From Stenopsyche tienmushanensis (Eukaryota > Arthropoda > Insecta > Trichoptera > Stenopsychidae): 64,000 nt of DNA. A program made the translations under genes and the position numbers. Below, piece after piece: positions 49,330 through 61,519 of this stretch (positions within the stretch are counted from its first letter, which is position 1; each line of letters opens with the position of its first letter). The DNA lies in NCBI GenBank assembly GCA_008973525.1, contig WACJ01000406.1:1798001-1862000 (forward strand), in the 5' to 3' direction. Below the pieces are notes generated by a model. That model searched no databases. It saw only the letters and a list, made by a program, of their open reading frames with translations, and was not told the origin of the DNA.

Positions 49330-49892
49330 TCGAATTGGGTACCGCGTTTGCACACAATTGAATGAATCCTGATTTGATGAAATTACATTGATACTTTTCA
49401 TTAAAATTTACTAATAAGTCCATTTATTTAATACTAAAACTTGCGAAATTCCCGATTTCCCGACAAATTATTTATTTCTGTGGCTACAGATGAATACTTA
49501 TATACTATAATACTTTGATGTGATTCGTAATTATATTACGGAGGAACATAAAAATTCTGAACCCCGTATCTATTATATTTCATATCAAAATTTCCATTAT
49601 TAGAGTCGAGATGTAGTAAATACATCACCGGTAGAGAAAGGTTAATGTAACAATTTGAAAAAATATATAAGTACTGTATATATGTGTATATAGATTAGAC
49701 AGTTACAGTCCCTAGGCTTTGCATAAGCTCGCCGATTAGTAGTTACGCCACTGTTTCCAAGCGTCCAGATTTCGGCGAGAATGTCTTGATTTAGTAGCCT
49801 TCAACGTGTACGAATTTTTCGGGATTACGTTTACTAATCCCGGGGTTTATGAGCAACTAAAATAGACCAGGATCCCGGGATTGGATTCCCTT
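49330..49892 (-). mobile_element. hAT-family MITE inside the mariner
   Basis: The right end is GGGATTGGATTCCCTT (to 49892) preceded by two further CCCGGG motifs. The interior matches the 31.85-kb and 25.1-kb copies (ATTCCCGATTTCCCGAC, GAACCCCGTATCTATTAT, TAGTAAATACATCACCGGTA). The left terminus is decayed and its position approximate; no clear 8-bp duplication could be assigned. Confidence 0.8.
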
Positions 49893-49904
49893 GTAATATA
49901 GGTT

Positions 49905-50371
49905 ATCAGTGGACAGCAACCGGCGAAAACCGCTCAAAGCGACCCATAACGCAAATTTCCGTATATCGATTGCTTAGAAAGGGAAAGAACCATCAATAGC
50001 GAATGTTATATACCGTTATTGGTTCGTTTGATGTAAGATATTGCGAAAAAACAACTCTAAATATAGAAAAAAATGTACTTTTACACCAAGACAATGCAAT
50101 GTGTTACAAGTCGATCGCAACGATGGCAAAATTGTACGAATTGCACTTTGAATTGCTTCCCAATCCTCCGCATTCACCGGATCTAGCTCTCAGCGACTAC
50201 TACCTGTTTGCAGACCTAAAAAGAATGCTCCAGGGAAAGAGATTTGGCTCCAATGAAGAAGTGGTTGCCGAAACTGAAGCCTATTTTGAGTCCAAAGTGT
50301 TCTATAAAAAACGTATGGAAATGTTAGAGAAGCGTAAGAATGAATATATCACTCTCGAAAGAGATCGTTGA
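49905..50371 (+). pseudogene. mariner transposase 3' half (DD34D)
   Basis: Starting downstream of the hAT insert, one frame gives YQWTATGENRSKRPITQIS and another YIDCLERERTINSEC. The open frame 50003-50371 then contains VLLHQDNAMCYKSIATMAKL, HFELLPNPPHSPDLALSDYY and LFADLKRMLQGKRFGSNEEV. The second (DNA) and third (SDY) aspartates are separated by exactly 34 residues. The first-aspartate block was not found. The C-terminus ends RKNEYITLERDR. The last 120 codons are uninterrupted, suggesting a younger insertion than the other mariners. Confidence 0.92.
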
Positions 50372-50452
50372 TGAATAAAATCGTGGTTTTATTATGTCGT
50401 TTATTAAAAATATTTCAGTTTCGCAGGTGATCCTACGAACTTATTGAGTGAT

Positions 50453-53400
50453 ATTATTACATTCCACATATAAAATTCAATGAAACATAAAACATATGTT
50501 TCGTACAAGTCAATAAAATAAATGAATCTTATGAAATCGTACACGATTTGCAGAAAAATTAATTCGATTTCATCTTACATAAGCCAGCGTGAAAAATTAA
50601 TACGAGCCGTTTACAAGCATCCGGATCGAGAAGTTTTCAAATGCTAATTTGGTTGGTTGATTCTATGAAATGACTTGTGATGTTTCATGAAATTATAAAA
50701 TAAATCCCAGATCAAAGTAAGCCGACTGCGGTGATTTTTTCAGCTTGATGCGAATTAATTTGCCAGAATAAGCACCATGTTCGTGCACGTTTTTACAAAC
50801 GCGCCCTACATCCCTTCACGTACAGTGGAGATAATTATTTATATGCAAACACATTTATCATTCGCCGTTGCAATTTACAGCGGCATTTAGCATATAAAAT
50901 TATTCGTGTGCGAATTGATTTTTCGCGGACGTTGTGCGTTGAGGTGTGTATCAAAATTACACATGCGCTTAGTCCGAGCGCAAAAGCGAACAATCGATGT
51001 TAATTTGTCATTAATTGAATATTTGAATTTTATCTCTATATATGCATTTAAGCATGATGATGCATCGCACGCTCTCAAATGGGCGTTCGATGAGGTCATG
51101 CACTTATATTGTCATCGAAAAATATTAGCCTGTATGGTAGGATGATCGCGTATTTGCGAGCGAATTCTAGTGATTCAGAAAGAGCACTCTCGTACGTTGG
51201 GCTCGAAGAGAGACAAAGATGGATAAAACGTAGCGCAGTTTGGTAACTAAGTATGAGAGACAGAGATGGAGAGCTTCCTGTGTACAACGCATGATTGTAT
51301 AAATCGTTAACCCAAATTTATCGACTAATAATGATGTGTGAATGATATAATGAATTTCTATAGCGTCGAATATTGGCACCAATACAAAATTTGTATGTGC
51401 TTAGTTTGTTAACAAATGCAAGTGACTAATACGCGCGATGGGACATTGAATACTTATTACTTACTTATTTTATCCATTGCTTACGTAAAAGACGCCACAA
51501 ACGAATTGGACGCTTCAGGGAGGTTGAATGTAATTAGAATTTGTGCCCATTAGGGATGTAAGACAATTAGTTTTTGTGCGATCTAATTGAATTGATCTCA
51601 AAAATGCATAAAAAGCATATTTTACACAGTTCATCATAAAATATTTGGATTCCTTTAATATGAATAATATGATCAAATATCATATTTCATTATTAAGTGT
51701 ATATAACTTTATTTTGTAAAATACAATTTAATCATGATGAATCAACCAGGTCAAGTGTTACTAATTTAATACGTCATGGCTCTGTCAGTTTTAAATATTT
51801 TGATTTCAAATCGTGTAAAAATATTAGAAAATATGTATATTTATCTAATACTTAATTTTGGAATCTTTGGTTCAGATGACAACATTGGGTCTCGTGATGG
51901 ATATGCTTTCGTTCTTGTTGAACACTTTTAATCACACTCCAGAAAACATTTGAGATGAAGAATTCTGTGGAATTTATGATCTAGTGAATATGGAGACCAC
52001 TGTTACAATGCAATGAAGAGAGAGGAATTTTCTCTGAGAAAATTTTATTTTTTCAAATTTAACTAAATATTTTACGCGACCATGATAAGAGCATATATTT
52101 TAACACTTCTTCATTTTTATAGATTTTGAATAAATTATTCCGTAAGATACATTCAATATCAATGCTGTTATTTAGCAGATCATTTTGGCAATTCAGAAAA
52201 GATATTTTCATGTGTCTTTTAATCATATCAAGGAGATGCAATTAGGTAATTGAAATACATTTTATATGCATATTATTTAAAGTTTACAATGGCTTTAAAT
52301 GAAAATTCAAACAAGTGTGGCTTCTTGTTACAATGTCATCATTTTTAATATGCACTTCAAAGTTATTGGCACTAAAAAATGGAATCGACATTGTACATAA
52401 TATTCGCTTTTGAGGCTCAGCTCATAAAAATCGACGAGCTTGCAGTGAATGAGTGGTGATGGAGTGATTGAGCTGAAATGGAGCGGAAAACGTCGAGTTT
52501 CCCGACAAAGGCAAGCTGAACTCCTTATTTTACACTGTAACGCCTCCGATACGTCCTGGAAAATTCAATCGGATTTTCCAAAGAAATATTCTTCCATCGA
52601 TGGAATTTATTGATTGCCGCGCGTGTAATATGATAGTCTATACTTAAACGACTTTATTTTGCCTAAACGAATTGATACCCGGTCGAAAAACGAATAAATT
52701 GGGTCACACTTGCATCATAATGGGACACCAATTTAAGGCTTAATGTGTTTGTAAATCGCGGTGATTGGTGTTGTCATCATGAAAATGCCTTTATGAAAAC
52801 GAGGCAAATTGGGAGAGTTTGGGCTTTTGATGATGTCGGTTGGGTGGACGCTGCAACGAAAATGGAAAATGTCTGCGCTAGCCAATAACCAATTTGCGCC
52901 TACTTGGCTATCACGGATTGAAATTAGGATTTTCCATTTCCAATCTAGTTTCCACATTATGGAATCATGACAAGGGATCTCCTCAATAATTGTTTTGCGC
53001 ACCATCGGCACGACTTTTATACGTGACAACCTATAATTCAACCCAGATTATTATTTTGCACGTTGTATTCCATCAGCGTTCTGATCTGTTCCATGTATCG
53101 AAAATTATTCGTAAATTGCAAAACAAGAATACAATCGACTCAATCAAACTCCATTTTGTTATATGATATGGTAAAATTATGAAAACCAAATGTATTCGGG
53201 TTCATCTCGGACAGGCTTACAATTTAATCATTGCGATTATATAGAATATTTCACAAGGAATTGCTTAATGTATTTTGTTAACGAAAGCTTCAAAAATATT
53301 AGTATTATTGAAACTCTTAAACACAACTAATCAATTATAATTTTAAGTATACATTCAATACCTTAGAGTATAATTATAATAAAAATTCTTAAGAAGTATT

Positions 53401-54546
53401 TATTGAATTGCTAAAAAATAAATATATTTTATATGTTTCAATTGCTATTTTTTAACACTATACATTTATTTTATTTTCTTTGAAGTAAGCACAATATTAG
53501 AAAGAATACTCTTATATTAAATTGTACTAAATTATAATCGAATTAAATAGTGTTTTAATTCATTATCAAGGTGGTTTTCCTAATGAAATCGCAATTTTTA
53601 AACATAATTATCATTTTTATCCCCAACAGCATATTGGAATTAAATACAGAAAAAATGTATTTCCAACTCACTTTAGTTGAAGTACTATTATCTGTCGTAC
53701 TTCGATATTCTGGAATAATTCTCTTAAGTGCCATCCTTCTGGTCGTATTGCGTCACCACGTCCCGGAAAGCTAGGAAAAGCTCGCTTGTAAGGTTCATGT
53801 CCTGTTGTCTCTCGGGATGACTATTTGTTCGGGATTTGTATATTTTAACCAACCATTTAAATTTTTACAATTTATACGCAAAAATATAAAATTTATGGAG
53901 ATTTAAAGAATGACACAAACAATTCAAACATAATTTTAAATAACGGGAAGATTGCGATTATCTCTTATTCTTAAGGTATTCCATTACCTTCCATATATAG
54001 TTAAATAAGATAATATAATGTGAATTTTTCGCCACAGTTTTAGCTGAATTTGTATGATAAATTCTAAATGTTTACCTCAAAAACATGCATAATTTAATTC
54101 AAAAAATAATTATTAATATGATCTGAACATTTAACTGGATACATATTTGGCCATCTATCTTCATATAAATGTTTTCATATTATATGGGTATTTATGAGGT
54201 TTCGTTCCATGTTTTAAATTGCCCTCATCTTACCTTGAGAGCAAATATATTTTAAAGTACACCATTGTGTTTATTAATTTTACTAGGCATAATTTACATA
54301 TTATCTGTTATTTTAAATCGATGATCAAAGCGTAAAGTTAAATATAAGATCTCACTGATGAACAAATAATTATATACAAAGGGGTGTTTATATATAAGTA
54401 ATAACATCATAAATGTTGAAAATAATAATTATGCTTTACTACTTTATTTTATTCTACTATAATTTTTATTTAAAAATTATGATAGGTAAAAAATAGCAAA
54501 TATTTCTTCAATCTAAGTACAAACAAAAAATATTTTATATATATAT
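50453..54546. other. non-coding stretch with balanced islands
   Basis: Islands at about 50550-51560 and 52400-53100 carry overlapping frames on both strands without any domain, and AT motifs of homeodomain type. The rest (53260-54540) is very AT-rich. No gene recognised. Confidence 0.4.
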
Positions 54547-54548
54547 TA

Positions 54549-55605
54549 GTAGAACCCAAAATGGTTTTCGTTTTATTGCTTGATCGTTTTTGGGGATTAG
54601 TTGCACTTTCAAGCCGTGTTTTATACTCTTTTGGTGACTATATTCATCAAGAATAAATTGTGATTTTTAAAATTCAAATTTAACAACCCAATTTACAATG
54701 AATCGATTTTCGTCAAGTGAAGAATTTATTAAAATTGTTCTGGAAGTGGAAGACTGCGTAAGGTGGATGCTGCTACACTGACTGCTGAAACAGAAAGTAA
54801 TCTAACAGTAACTATTGAAAAAATATCGGCCAAACTCGGATTCTCATGGTCGAGTGTTCAAATAAATCTGAAAAAAATCGGGAAGGAGTGGAGACAAGGA
54901 AGATGAGTGCCGCACGAACTAAACAAAGAGAACCTGGCCAACCGCATCAACCCACGCGAAACGACGTTTTTAGGTAATTTAATAACCGGGGATGAGAAAT
55001 AAACTCTTTAATCTAATTATGGACGCAAAAATCAATGACTATCGAAGGATCAGATAGCAAAACCAACCCCTAAGCCCGGCCTGACAACAACAAAAAAATA
55101 TCTTAACTGTTTGGTAGAACTGCAAGAGTATCATTCATTTTGAAACACTTAAACCTGGATAAACTATAAATGCAATACCATATTGTGAATAATTAGATTA
55201 CGTTTAGTGGTGGAAATACTAAAAAAACTACCCTTTCTCGTGTATCGAAGACAAGTGAAATAACGAGAATTAACGCTATTTGCCCCATATGGCGAAAATA
55301 ATGCGGGAAAAATGTAAACAGCCTTAGATGGAAGACAATTCGATATCCTCCTTATTCTCCAGACATCGTTCCGTCAGATTTCTATCTTTTTAGATCTATG
55401 TATTATTTTTTTATGAGAAAAATTACAAAACAAACGATGAGATCGATAATGGACTTTTATAATATTTTCCATGATGTTTTATGACAGAGGCATTTGAATG
55501 TTATCAAAAAGGTAGGAAAAGGTTATATCTAATGATAGAAGTTACATTATGTAATAAATTTAAAATGTCTTTCATTTAAAAAACGAAAATCTTTATGGGT
55601 ACATC
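54549..55605 (+). mobile_element. mariner element, decayed, related 5' end at 45.2 kb
   Basis: TA (54547-54548), then GTAGAACCCAAAATGGTTTT then CGTTTT. The reverse complement of the right end is GATGTACCCATAAAGATTTT then CGTTTT, followed by TA (55606-55607). Length is 1057 bp. The 5' untranslated part matches the 45.19-kb fragment in inverse orientation. Confidence 0.88.
54699..55560 (+). pseudogene. mariner transposase, degenerate
   Basis: It starts MNRFSSSEEFIKI, matching MSRFSPSEEF at 45.2 kb. The N-terminal helix-turn-helix is then lost and the frame resumes SGSGRLRKVDAATLTAETES, then KISAKLGFSWSSVQINLKKI (second helix-turn-helix) and VPHELN. LITGDEK followed by a stop is the first-aspartate block. 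KPGLTTTKK and HFETLKPG follow in shifted frames. PPYSPDIVPSDFYLF (with frame changes) holds the third aspartate. The second-aspartate HDNARPH block is unrecognisable. Many stops; inactive. Confidence 0.85.
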
Positions 55606-55607
55606 TA

Positions 55608-57231
55608 TTAATTAAAACATGTGTGCTATAAAAATTAACTCACTAATTAAAGGGTTAAAAACTTAGAAGCTGTTCAGAATTATATGATATTACATGACTT
55701 CTATACATTTTGCATAAATAAACAAATAACTTAAGCATTCATACGAATACATTTCAATTTCCTCCCCGTTTGGTTTTTATTCCTATTGGATTGTCCAATA
55801 GCGGTGTAAATGCGAGAGACTAAAACAAATTGAGGATATTTATCTCGGCATCCACAATCTAATTGAATCAATTCGCTTCTTACATGAACCCCGATGCGAT
55901 CCTAGTTTACTATTATTGAGCTTAGGTCTCTTAAATTCTACGTGAGATGAAAACATACGATCTCACTCAAGCGAGAAAATAGATTATTAAGTGTTAATGT
56001 AACGGATTGATATAATGCTGTTGAGTATTAACATGATGTTGAGTTCAAAAGTTGGGTGGTTCCACAGCGTGCATACCAGTGCTTAGCAAGTAGTTCATGA
56101 ATTGCAAAGTTTATAGACCTCAACCCCTTCATGCGGCACTTGAAAACTCCCTAAATACCTATTGGAAAACCATGGACATATTGCGATCAACTGATCATTA
56201 ATTAAATATCGATTAATCTCACCGTCTAGCGTTTCGCTATCTGTTTGATTTACAAGGCGGACTTATTACATCCCTTGGAATGTCTCGTTACACTCGTTTT
56301 ATTTGGCTCGTATTCAAAGCTTAAAAATTAAAAAGTGCTTACAACTTCGGGCGTTTTTATCTTTGTAGAGAATTCCAATTTGCAACTTGTGCACGGCTAA
56401 AATCTGAACCTGCTGCAGAACAATTTTACTCGAAAAAAATATTTTAATCTGATATTTTCAGCATTGATGTATCAATAATACAATATTCAGTCGCGTTATT
56501 TTACTATTTAAGTATACAACATATAAAGTTTCGGCAAATCCAAAATTGCTTTGGCAAGCGAATAGAAGCCAGTTGTAAGTTGAGAAAGATTACATAAGGC
56601 AGTTTGGGATAGTTCCTTTCAAAACAATCGATAAATCTGATAGAAACGGTGAGCAAAAATATGTCTGAAGTTCTTAAGGGTTTCGGAGACTGTGATTGCG
56701 ATTTATTCCGGCATTTTCTACTTTGTTGAGTACTCAATTTGGTGGAACTCTCACGGAAAATGTTCGTTTAATATTGGATCCATGTAAAATTGCATTCAAA
56801 CGCAATATATGATTTGAGTACATGTGTATTTTTATTGGATGGGGCATCGTATAGCAAATGTGAATCTGACATCCATTAATATACTATTATGCTTCGATAT
56901 TTGAATAAGATTGAATCAACAACGGACGTATAAAGTCACATTTGAAAAATGTGAAAGGGGTTTTTTTCGTTGTAAGACGAGGAAAAAATCCACAGAAATA
57001 TTTCACAAATATACTGATGTTTAAATTAAATTGAAATACATGTACTCAATAAAGTGTTGTTATGTGAAATTTAATATATTAGATAGAAAAACGAATCATA
57101 TTCAAAAATATTTACGATTTTTACGATTAGTCTTTGAATCCGTTGATATAATAATTTTGTAATATAAAAAATAATACATCAATGAATAATTGGGCATCTG
57201 GGGCTCCTTTTTTGCAATTATTTAATAACAA
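55608..57231. other. non-coding stretch, balanced island
   Basis: About 55740-56770 is less AT-rich and has no transposon motifs apart from the piggyBac-like end near its start. No gene recognised. Confidence 0.4.
55634..55657 (-). mobile_element. piggyBac-like terminus remnant, reverse orientation
   Basis: In reverse complement TTAACCCTTTAATTAGTGAG then TTAA. It resembles the end at 38491 in opposite orientation. No transposase sequence adjoins it. Confidence 0.45.
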
Positions 57232-57253
57232 TCCTACGAACTTATTGAGTGAT
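57232..57253. repeat. solo mariner terminal repeat
   Basis: TCCTACGAACTTATTGAGTG plus AT, identical to the right end at 50431-50452. No left partner or coding sequence nearby. Confidence 0.8.
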
Positions 57254-60200
57254 ATTTTAAATATGTTGTTAATTACAGACTTTACTGTATCAACCAATAA
57301 ATGCAGAATCCAATCAGTTGATCGATTTACTTCAATTTATAGAAAATATGAACACTTTTCTATGAGAAACGCTTTGAATTAAATTTTAGATTTAATATCG
57401 AAAATTTAAGCAGCTTTTTTAAACGAATTTGATTGAATATAAGTGGTAATAATGTTTATTAATATCATATAATATGATGAGTTTATGGCGATGTGAAAAT
57501 GTTGATAAACCCACCTCTTTATTAGTGAAGCACTATGGAAAAAGTTGTAATCCAAAATGGTATTCATTATTTATTGAAATGAACTCATATCAAATCGATA
57601 CATTTTCACCCTTCGTAGGGGAGCCGTTGAAAGCTCTTTCGTGTTGTAACAACAGCAAATTTGTGATATGTAATGACGTATTGGGATAGGAACTGACATA
57701 TGAATTCCTCGCATCTCTTTTTCCCCCAACTGAATGATTGAAGGGTTGGAATATTCGAAAAATTTTCAACCCTAATTGGCTACATCATGCATATCGGCCT
57801 AATTGTTGCAAACCATGCCGTAATTTTAAATATGCGAAATAACTGCAGTTTCGCATATGTGGCTATATAAAAAAATTGGAATTTTATTATACAATATTAA
57901 TCAATAAAATGAGGATTTTTTTAAAATATGGCTTCAGGCTTATTTAAATTAAATAAGTGTATATCTATTGCTATATTTTATATTTTAGTATTGAAAAATA
58001 CCCTATATTTGCTTCAGATATGGAAATGTAACATTGACAATGGATTCAGGATAAGTCTGTTGAATATTTGTACCAAATTCCTTTTCACCTGACGGACTAA
58101 ATGTTACACATGTCAAAAAGAGGCATTGAAAAAAATGTACAGAAAGGTCTCTTTTATAAGCATACTTTTATAGCTACATATAAAATCGTTTCCATGAAAA
58201 ATATTTTGCGATGTAATACGTTTGCATTCAAATACTTTTGATTTAAGAAAAATATGAAATTATGTGACTTACAACCATTTAATCAAGATTTCTTTGATGT
58301 TTTGTTGACGCGAAGAAAATGATTCTTATACAATGAGACCTTTTCATCTACATTTTCGCCTTTATTTCGTTATTTTTTTTAATTAAGCAATCAAACGCGT
58401 GTAACCACAACGTGACTTAGAGGACGCACTTTGATATGTTTGGTTTCACAAAGCCTTAAAAATATGGATCCGCGATTTCACCCTTTGAAAGCTCCCCAAT
58501 GAGCAATATTTTTTTTATATAAGTGGCCTCAGAAAAAAAATAATTGAGAGGAACGAATATCAATGTTTTTTCATGTCGAATTTTCTTGTAAAGCATTTCG
58601 AATTGGGTTGATTATGTAAAAAAATATATAATTGCAAAGCAAATTAAATTAATGATATGAAAGGAATAAAAATTGGCTGTTTTTCTGTTTATTTCATTAT
58701 TCAAATATGATATTAGAAGAATATTCTGTAATATTATTTGCGGGGGATAATGAGATAATTACAGTTCTACGTACGTCTGATGTATCATTGATTATTTAAA
58801 ATCGAGCTTAATTTAAGCATAATGATTAGGCCAATATTATTTTAAGTTATTAAAATGAGCGACAAAGAAAAAATATACTTTGATTTATTAAGACGTTTTT
58901 TATATTGGTCTTTAGATCACATGTTCGAAGGGTGCGACGACAACGTGACCCGACGGTCACGTTTAAAAACCGGTAGCCTTATTGTTTCGCTTTGAGTATT
59001 TTTCAAAGGGTGATTTTATGATTCAAATAACTTTCAAAAATAAATTACAATTCAATGAAACGTTGGGCGAAAAAATATATGCAATTCAATAGCCTGTAAA
59101 TGATAATAAATTTGTAAATTTTAATACGAAAGTAAACAAGATTAACACTTATTGTATGCAGAACTAAATTAATTGCACATTAAAAAGGTGTTAAAAAATC
59201 TATACATCCTAATTTGATGGCATATTTAATCTTAATAGTTTTCTTGTCTTTAAAAACAATCATTACATTTTCAAATAGCTTTAAAACATCATTCAGATGT
59301 TAAGTTAAAAGCTCTGTAATTATTTTTTCGACGATACTTATAGGATTAAATTATTATATTTTTACAGGCTTTTACAACGAATCCCATGATTAATTTCGAT
59401 GTTCATATTATATTTTAATTGATGAATTGCAAATAATAATAAATTAACCAATTTAACTAAACAACATTGCCAAATAAAAAACAAATTGAACCGCAACAAA
59501 TTGGATGATTTAAACATGTTTTATTTGAAATGAGGCTAATTTATTATAATACAAAACTTAATATATTATGAAAATAATTGATCGAATGCCATATACAATA
59601 ATATACAATAAAACATGATTATATCTTTATATTTATCTCAATTTCATTTAAATAACACTTTTTCGTAAGCTCTAATTTAATGCGTAATCATATGTAAATT
59701 TGTCGTTGAATAAACCAAATTTTCTAAATAGATAAATATCATATGGATTTTTTGATTTTTTTAAATGTTATGCAATTGATAGAATGACAAAAATATATTG
59801 AGCGTACTCAAATTACGAATATTTGGATTAAACCATCCCAAATCGCTTTAATTAATGCAAATTGCGGCGTAAGTTATAAATTAAAATGCGTTCATGCTTT
59901 TAATAAATTCGAATGCATTTTTTAGCGCAAATCAAATATTACAAGACGTTTCGCCGCTAATTAATACGGTTATGGGCGCGTAAAATATGTAAGCGCAAAC
60001 GCTCTAATGTAATGGATGCATGTTTAAAGCTTTGTAAGCTCGCGAGGGGTGTTTTTTTTAATGAAATCGTGGTTGTAAACACACCGGCTTAATAATTGAG
60101 AGTGCCAATTAATTAAGTTGTCATTTGGATGTATTTGCTTTGATTTGCGGAATATTTTTATCCGTCCGTCGGTGCGGCCGTTTGGGTTATCATTGCCGTC

Positions 60201-60567
60201 GGTCGATGCGTATCTAATTTATATCCTTTGAGCGTTCTGTTGTCGTATTGAAATTTCGCGTGTTATAATCGGATTTGTGCTGTTTTGGCATCGGATTTGT
60301 AAGAACTTGTTGAAAGTCAACTGATGTCTTTTGCACTTACTTCCATGATCTTATTGAGCATTGTTTTATTATGTAGATGAATGCTTTTATTGCAATTATT
60401 TGTTATTAAACTATTGTTGATGTGAATATGTTTGCAAAAAAATTGATCAATTTTTTTACGGGGAAAGCGCGAAGCATGTTTATAGATAGTTTGATTAAAT
60501 TTTCGACGTCATCGTCTTTTCGGCAGTCATAGGGTAGTAACATCGAAAGAGTTCGTCGAGACCGTCT
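57254..60567. other. AT-rich non-coding stretch ending in a candidate regulatory island
   Basis: Very AT-rich to about 59800. From about 59820 to 60330 there is dense ATTAAT/TAATTAAT, ATGCAAAT-like and TTTATTGC-like sequence, plus a run of CCGTCCGTCGGTGCGGCCG. This resembles developmental-gene upstream DNA. No reading frame of note. Confidence 0.4.
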
Positions 60568-60708
60568 AAATTTTTTTGCGCCCCTGATACTGGGGGCATA
60601 TTATTTCCAGCGGCTGATGTGAGGGTCGCTATGGGCCGTAGGGGGTGAGTCTGTTGCCAGGCGGCATCCTCACCCCATGGTTACCCCGGCAGCGCACTGG
60701 CGGGGGTT
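60568..60708 (+). other. GC-rich block with consecutive hairpins, possible structured RNA
   Basis: Three potential stems lie in a row. GCCCC (60580-60584) pairs with GGGGC (60593-60597). GGGGTGAG (60642-60649) pairs exactly with CTCACCCC (60669-60676), with TGCC/GGCA nested inside. ACCCCGGC (60683-60690) pairs with GCGGGGGT (60700-60707) except for one G-G. AAATTTTTTTG just before the first stem looks like an Sm-type site, but I could not match it to U1, U2, U4, U5, U7 or U12. No promoter for a small RNA was seen. Confidence 0.3.
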
Positions 60709-61113
60709 GCACGACTAAGCAACGCCCATCGCATGTGCAACTGCAACGAGCTTTATTACGAAGGTCACGAATAAATTGAATATTAACTTTAAGATCCTAA
60801 TCGGCCCTTCGTTTAGGGATTGAATCAAGATTCTTGGAAATCGGTTGCCATAGAAATTTTGCACATGCTCAGAAGTATCGAAAGGCGTAACAAGGACAGT
60901 GATTCGCTATTTTATAAGCGTGTTATGATATTATGAATACACGTTTATATTTAAAGGAATCGGATTTAATATGCGCATGTGATCGTCGCGCTTTTCTGTT
61001 ACGAATATTTTACAGATTAATTAATAGATTTATTTTTTAATCGAGTGACCGTTGCAGTTCTCTATCGTATGCACCGATTGCTTTGCGCATCTTGGTTAAG
61101 CCTCTGATGTTTC
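60709..61113. other. upstream region of the 61.18-kb promoter
   Basis: Unique-looking mixed-composition sequence with no gene. It may hold proximal regulatory sites of the promoter. Confidence 0.4.
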
Positions 61114-61179
61114 TTTCTCTCTCTGACAAATGTCCCCTGGCGGTATAAAATCACATCATCCCTCTCGGACGACGTCAGT
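61114..61179 (+). promoter_or_regulatory. core promoter: GAGA site, TATA box, initiator
   Basis: TTTCTCTCTCTG (61114-61125) is a GAGA-factor-type element on the reverse strand. TATAAAA lies at 61144-61150. TCAGT, the arthropod initiator consensus, lies at 61175-61179, placing A+1 at 61177. The T of the TATA box is 33 bp upstream of A+1, close to the usual 30-31. No downstream promoter element is evident, as is common for TATA promoters. The order, spacing and the GC-rich transcribed region downstream make this the most convincing host regulatory feature in the window. Transcription would run rightward. Confidence 0.65.
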
Positions 61180-61473
61180 GCTGGTCTCCACCCATCGTCT
61201 CTACCTTCCTCCGGCACCACTCTCATAACATGAGGCCTCCCAGGCTATCGCAGTGTTCCCAGTGCACTCATGGCACTTGGACCTGGCAGCTGCTGGCATG
61301 GGCCCCTCGCCTGCTACGCATCTCTCGACGCCTCTGCCATCCGAGACTTAGGAGTTGTGGCGCCCTTTCCGGATACTCGGTTGCCGATCCAGCTTTTCCA
61401 GCCGAGTCCTGTGCGGGATTGTAACGTGCGACTTCGCCTGTAACGAGCCACCAGGAGCGCAGCAACGCTAGAG
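61177..61473 (+). other. putative first exon, mostly 5' untranslated
   Basis: It begins at the predicted +1 and ends at CTAGAG followed by GTAAGA, a near-perfect splice donor. Composition is GC-rich and pyrimidine-biased near the start, unlike the surrounding DNA. It contains two short frames ending before the donor: one from ATG at 61230 (64 codons, A at -3) reading MRPPRLSQCSQCTHGTWTWQ and on, and one from ATG at 61270 (57 codons, poor context). Neither resembles a known protein, so the exon may be a leader with upstream frames or part of a non-coding RNA. Confidence 0.5.
61230..61424 (+). CDS. 64-codon frame in the putative first exon
   Basis: Starts at the first ATG of the predicted transcript with a favourable A at -3. 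It is rich in Arg, Cys, Ser, Leu and Trp, with no signal peptide or domain I recognise. It ends TAA at 61422-61424. A reverse-strand frame of similar length overlaps it, which suggests that openness reflects GC content. It could be a regulatory upstream frame rather than a gene product. Confidence 0.2.
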   Translation: MRPPRLSQCSQCTHGTWTWQLLAWAPRLLRISRRLCHPRLRSCGALSGYSVADPAFPAESCAGL

Positions 61474-61519
61474 GTAAGAAAGCGCTCTAACAAGTAGACG
61501 GCACCTTCAAATTTTTCAG
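61474..61519 (+). other. putative 46-nt intron
   Basis: Donor GTAAGAAAG, branch-point-like CTCTAAC (about 61486-61492), T-rich tract and acceptor ATTTTTCAG ending at 61519. The branch adenine to AG distance is about 28 nt, well within the normal range. Length is near the lower limit for insect introns. If the acceptor is not used, the donor would splice to an exon beyond the window. Confidence 0.4.

Larger units (their letters stand above)
49124..50452 (+). mobile_element. mariner element split by a hAT insertion
   Basis: The left end ATTTCACTCAATAAGTTCTT then AGGAT is matched by the inverted right end TCCTACGAACTTATTGAGTG then AT (50431-50452). About 49145-49320 is the mariner 5' part. The middle (about 49330-49892) is a hAT-family copy. 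From 49905 on the mariner coding resumes (YQWTATGENRSKRPITQIS). The interrupted element is about 1.3 kb only because of the inserted DNA, so the mariner itself was already deleted. Confidence 0.82.

Noticed and set aside
60568..60708. U-type spliceosomal RNA gene
   Set aside because: An Sm-like tract precedes a stem, but the order of stems and sequences did not fit U1, U2, U4, U5, U7 or U12, and no snRNA promoter element is visible. Kept only as a structured candidate.
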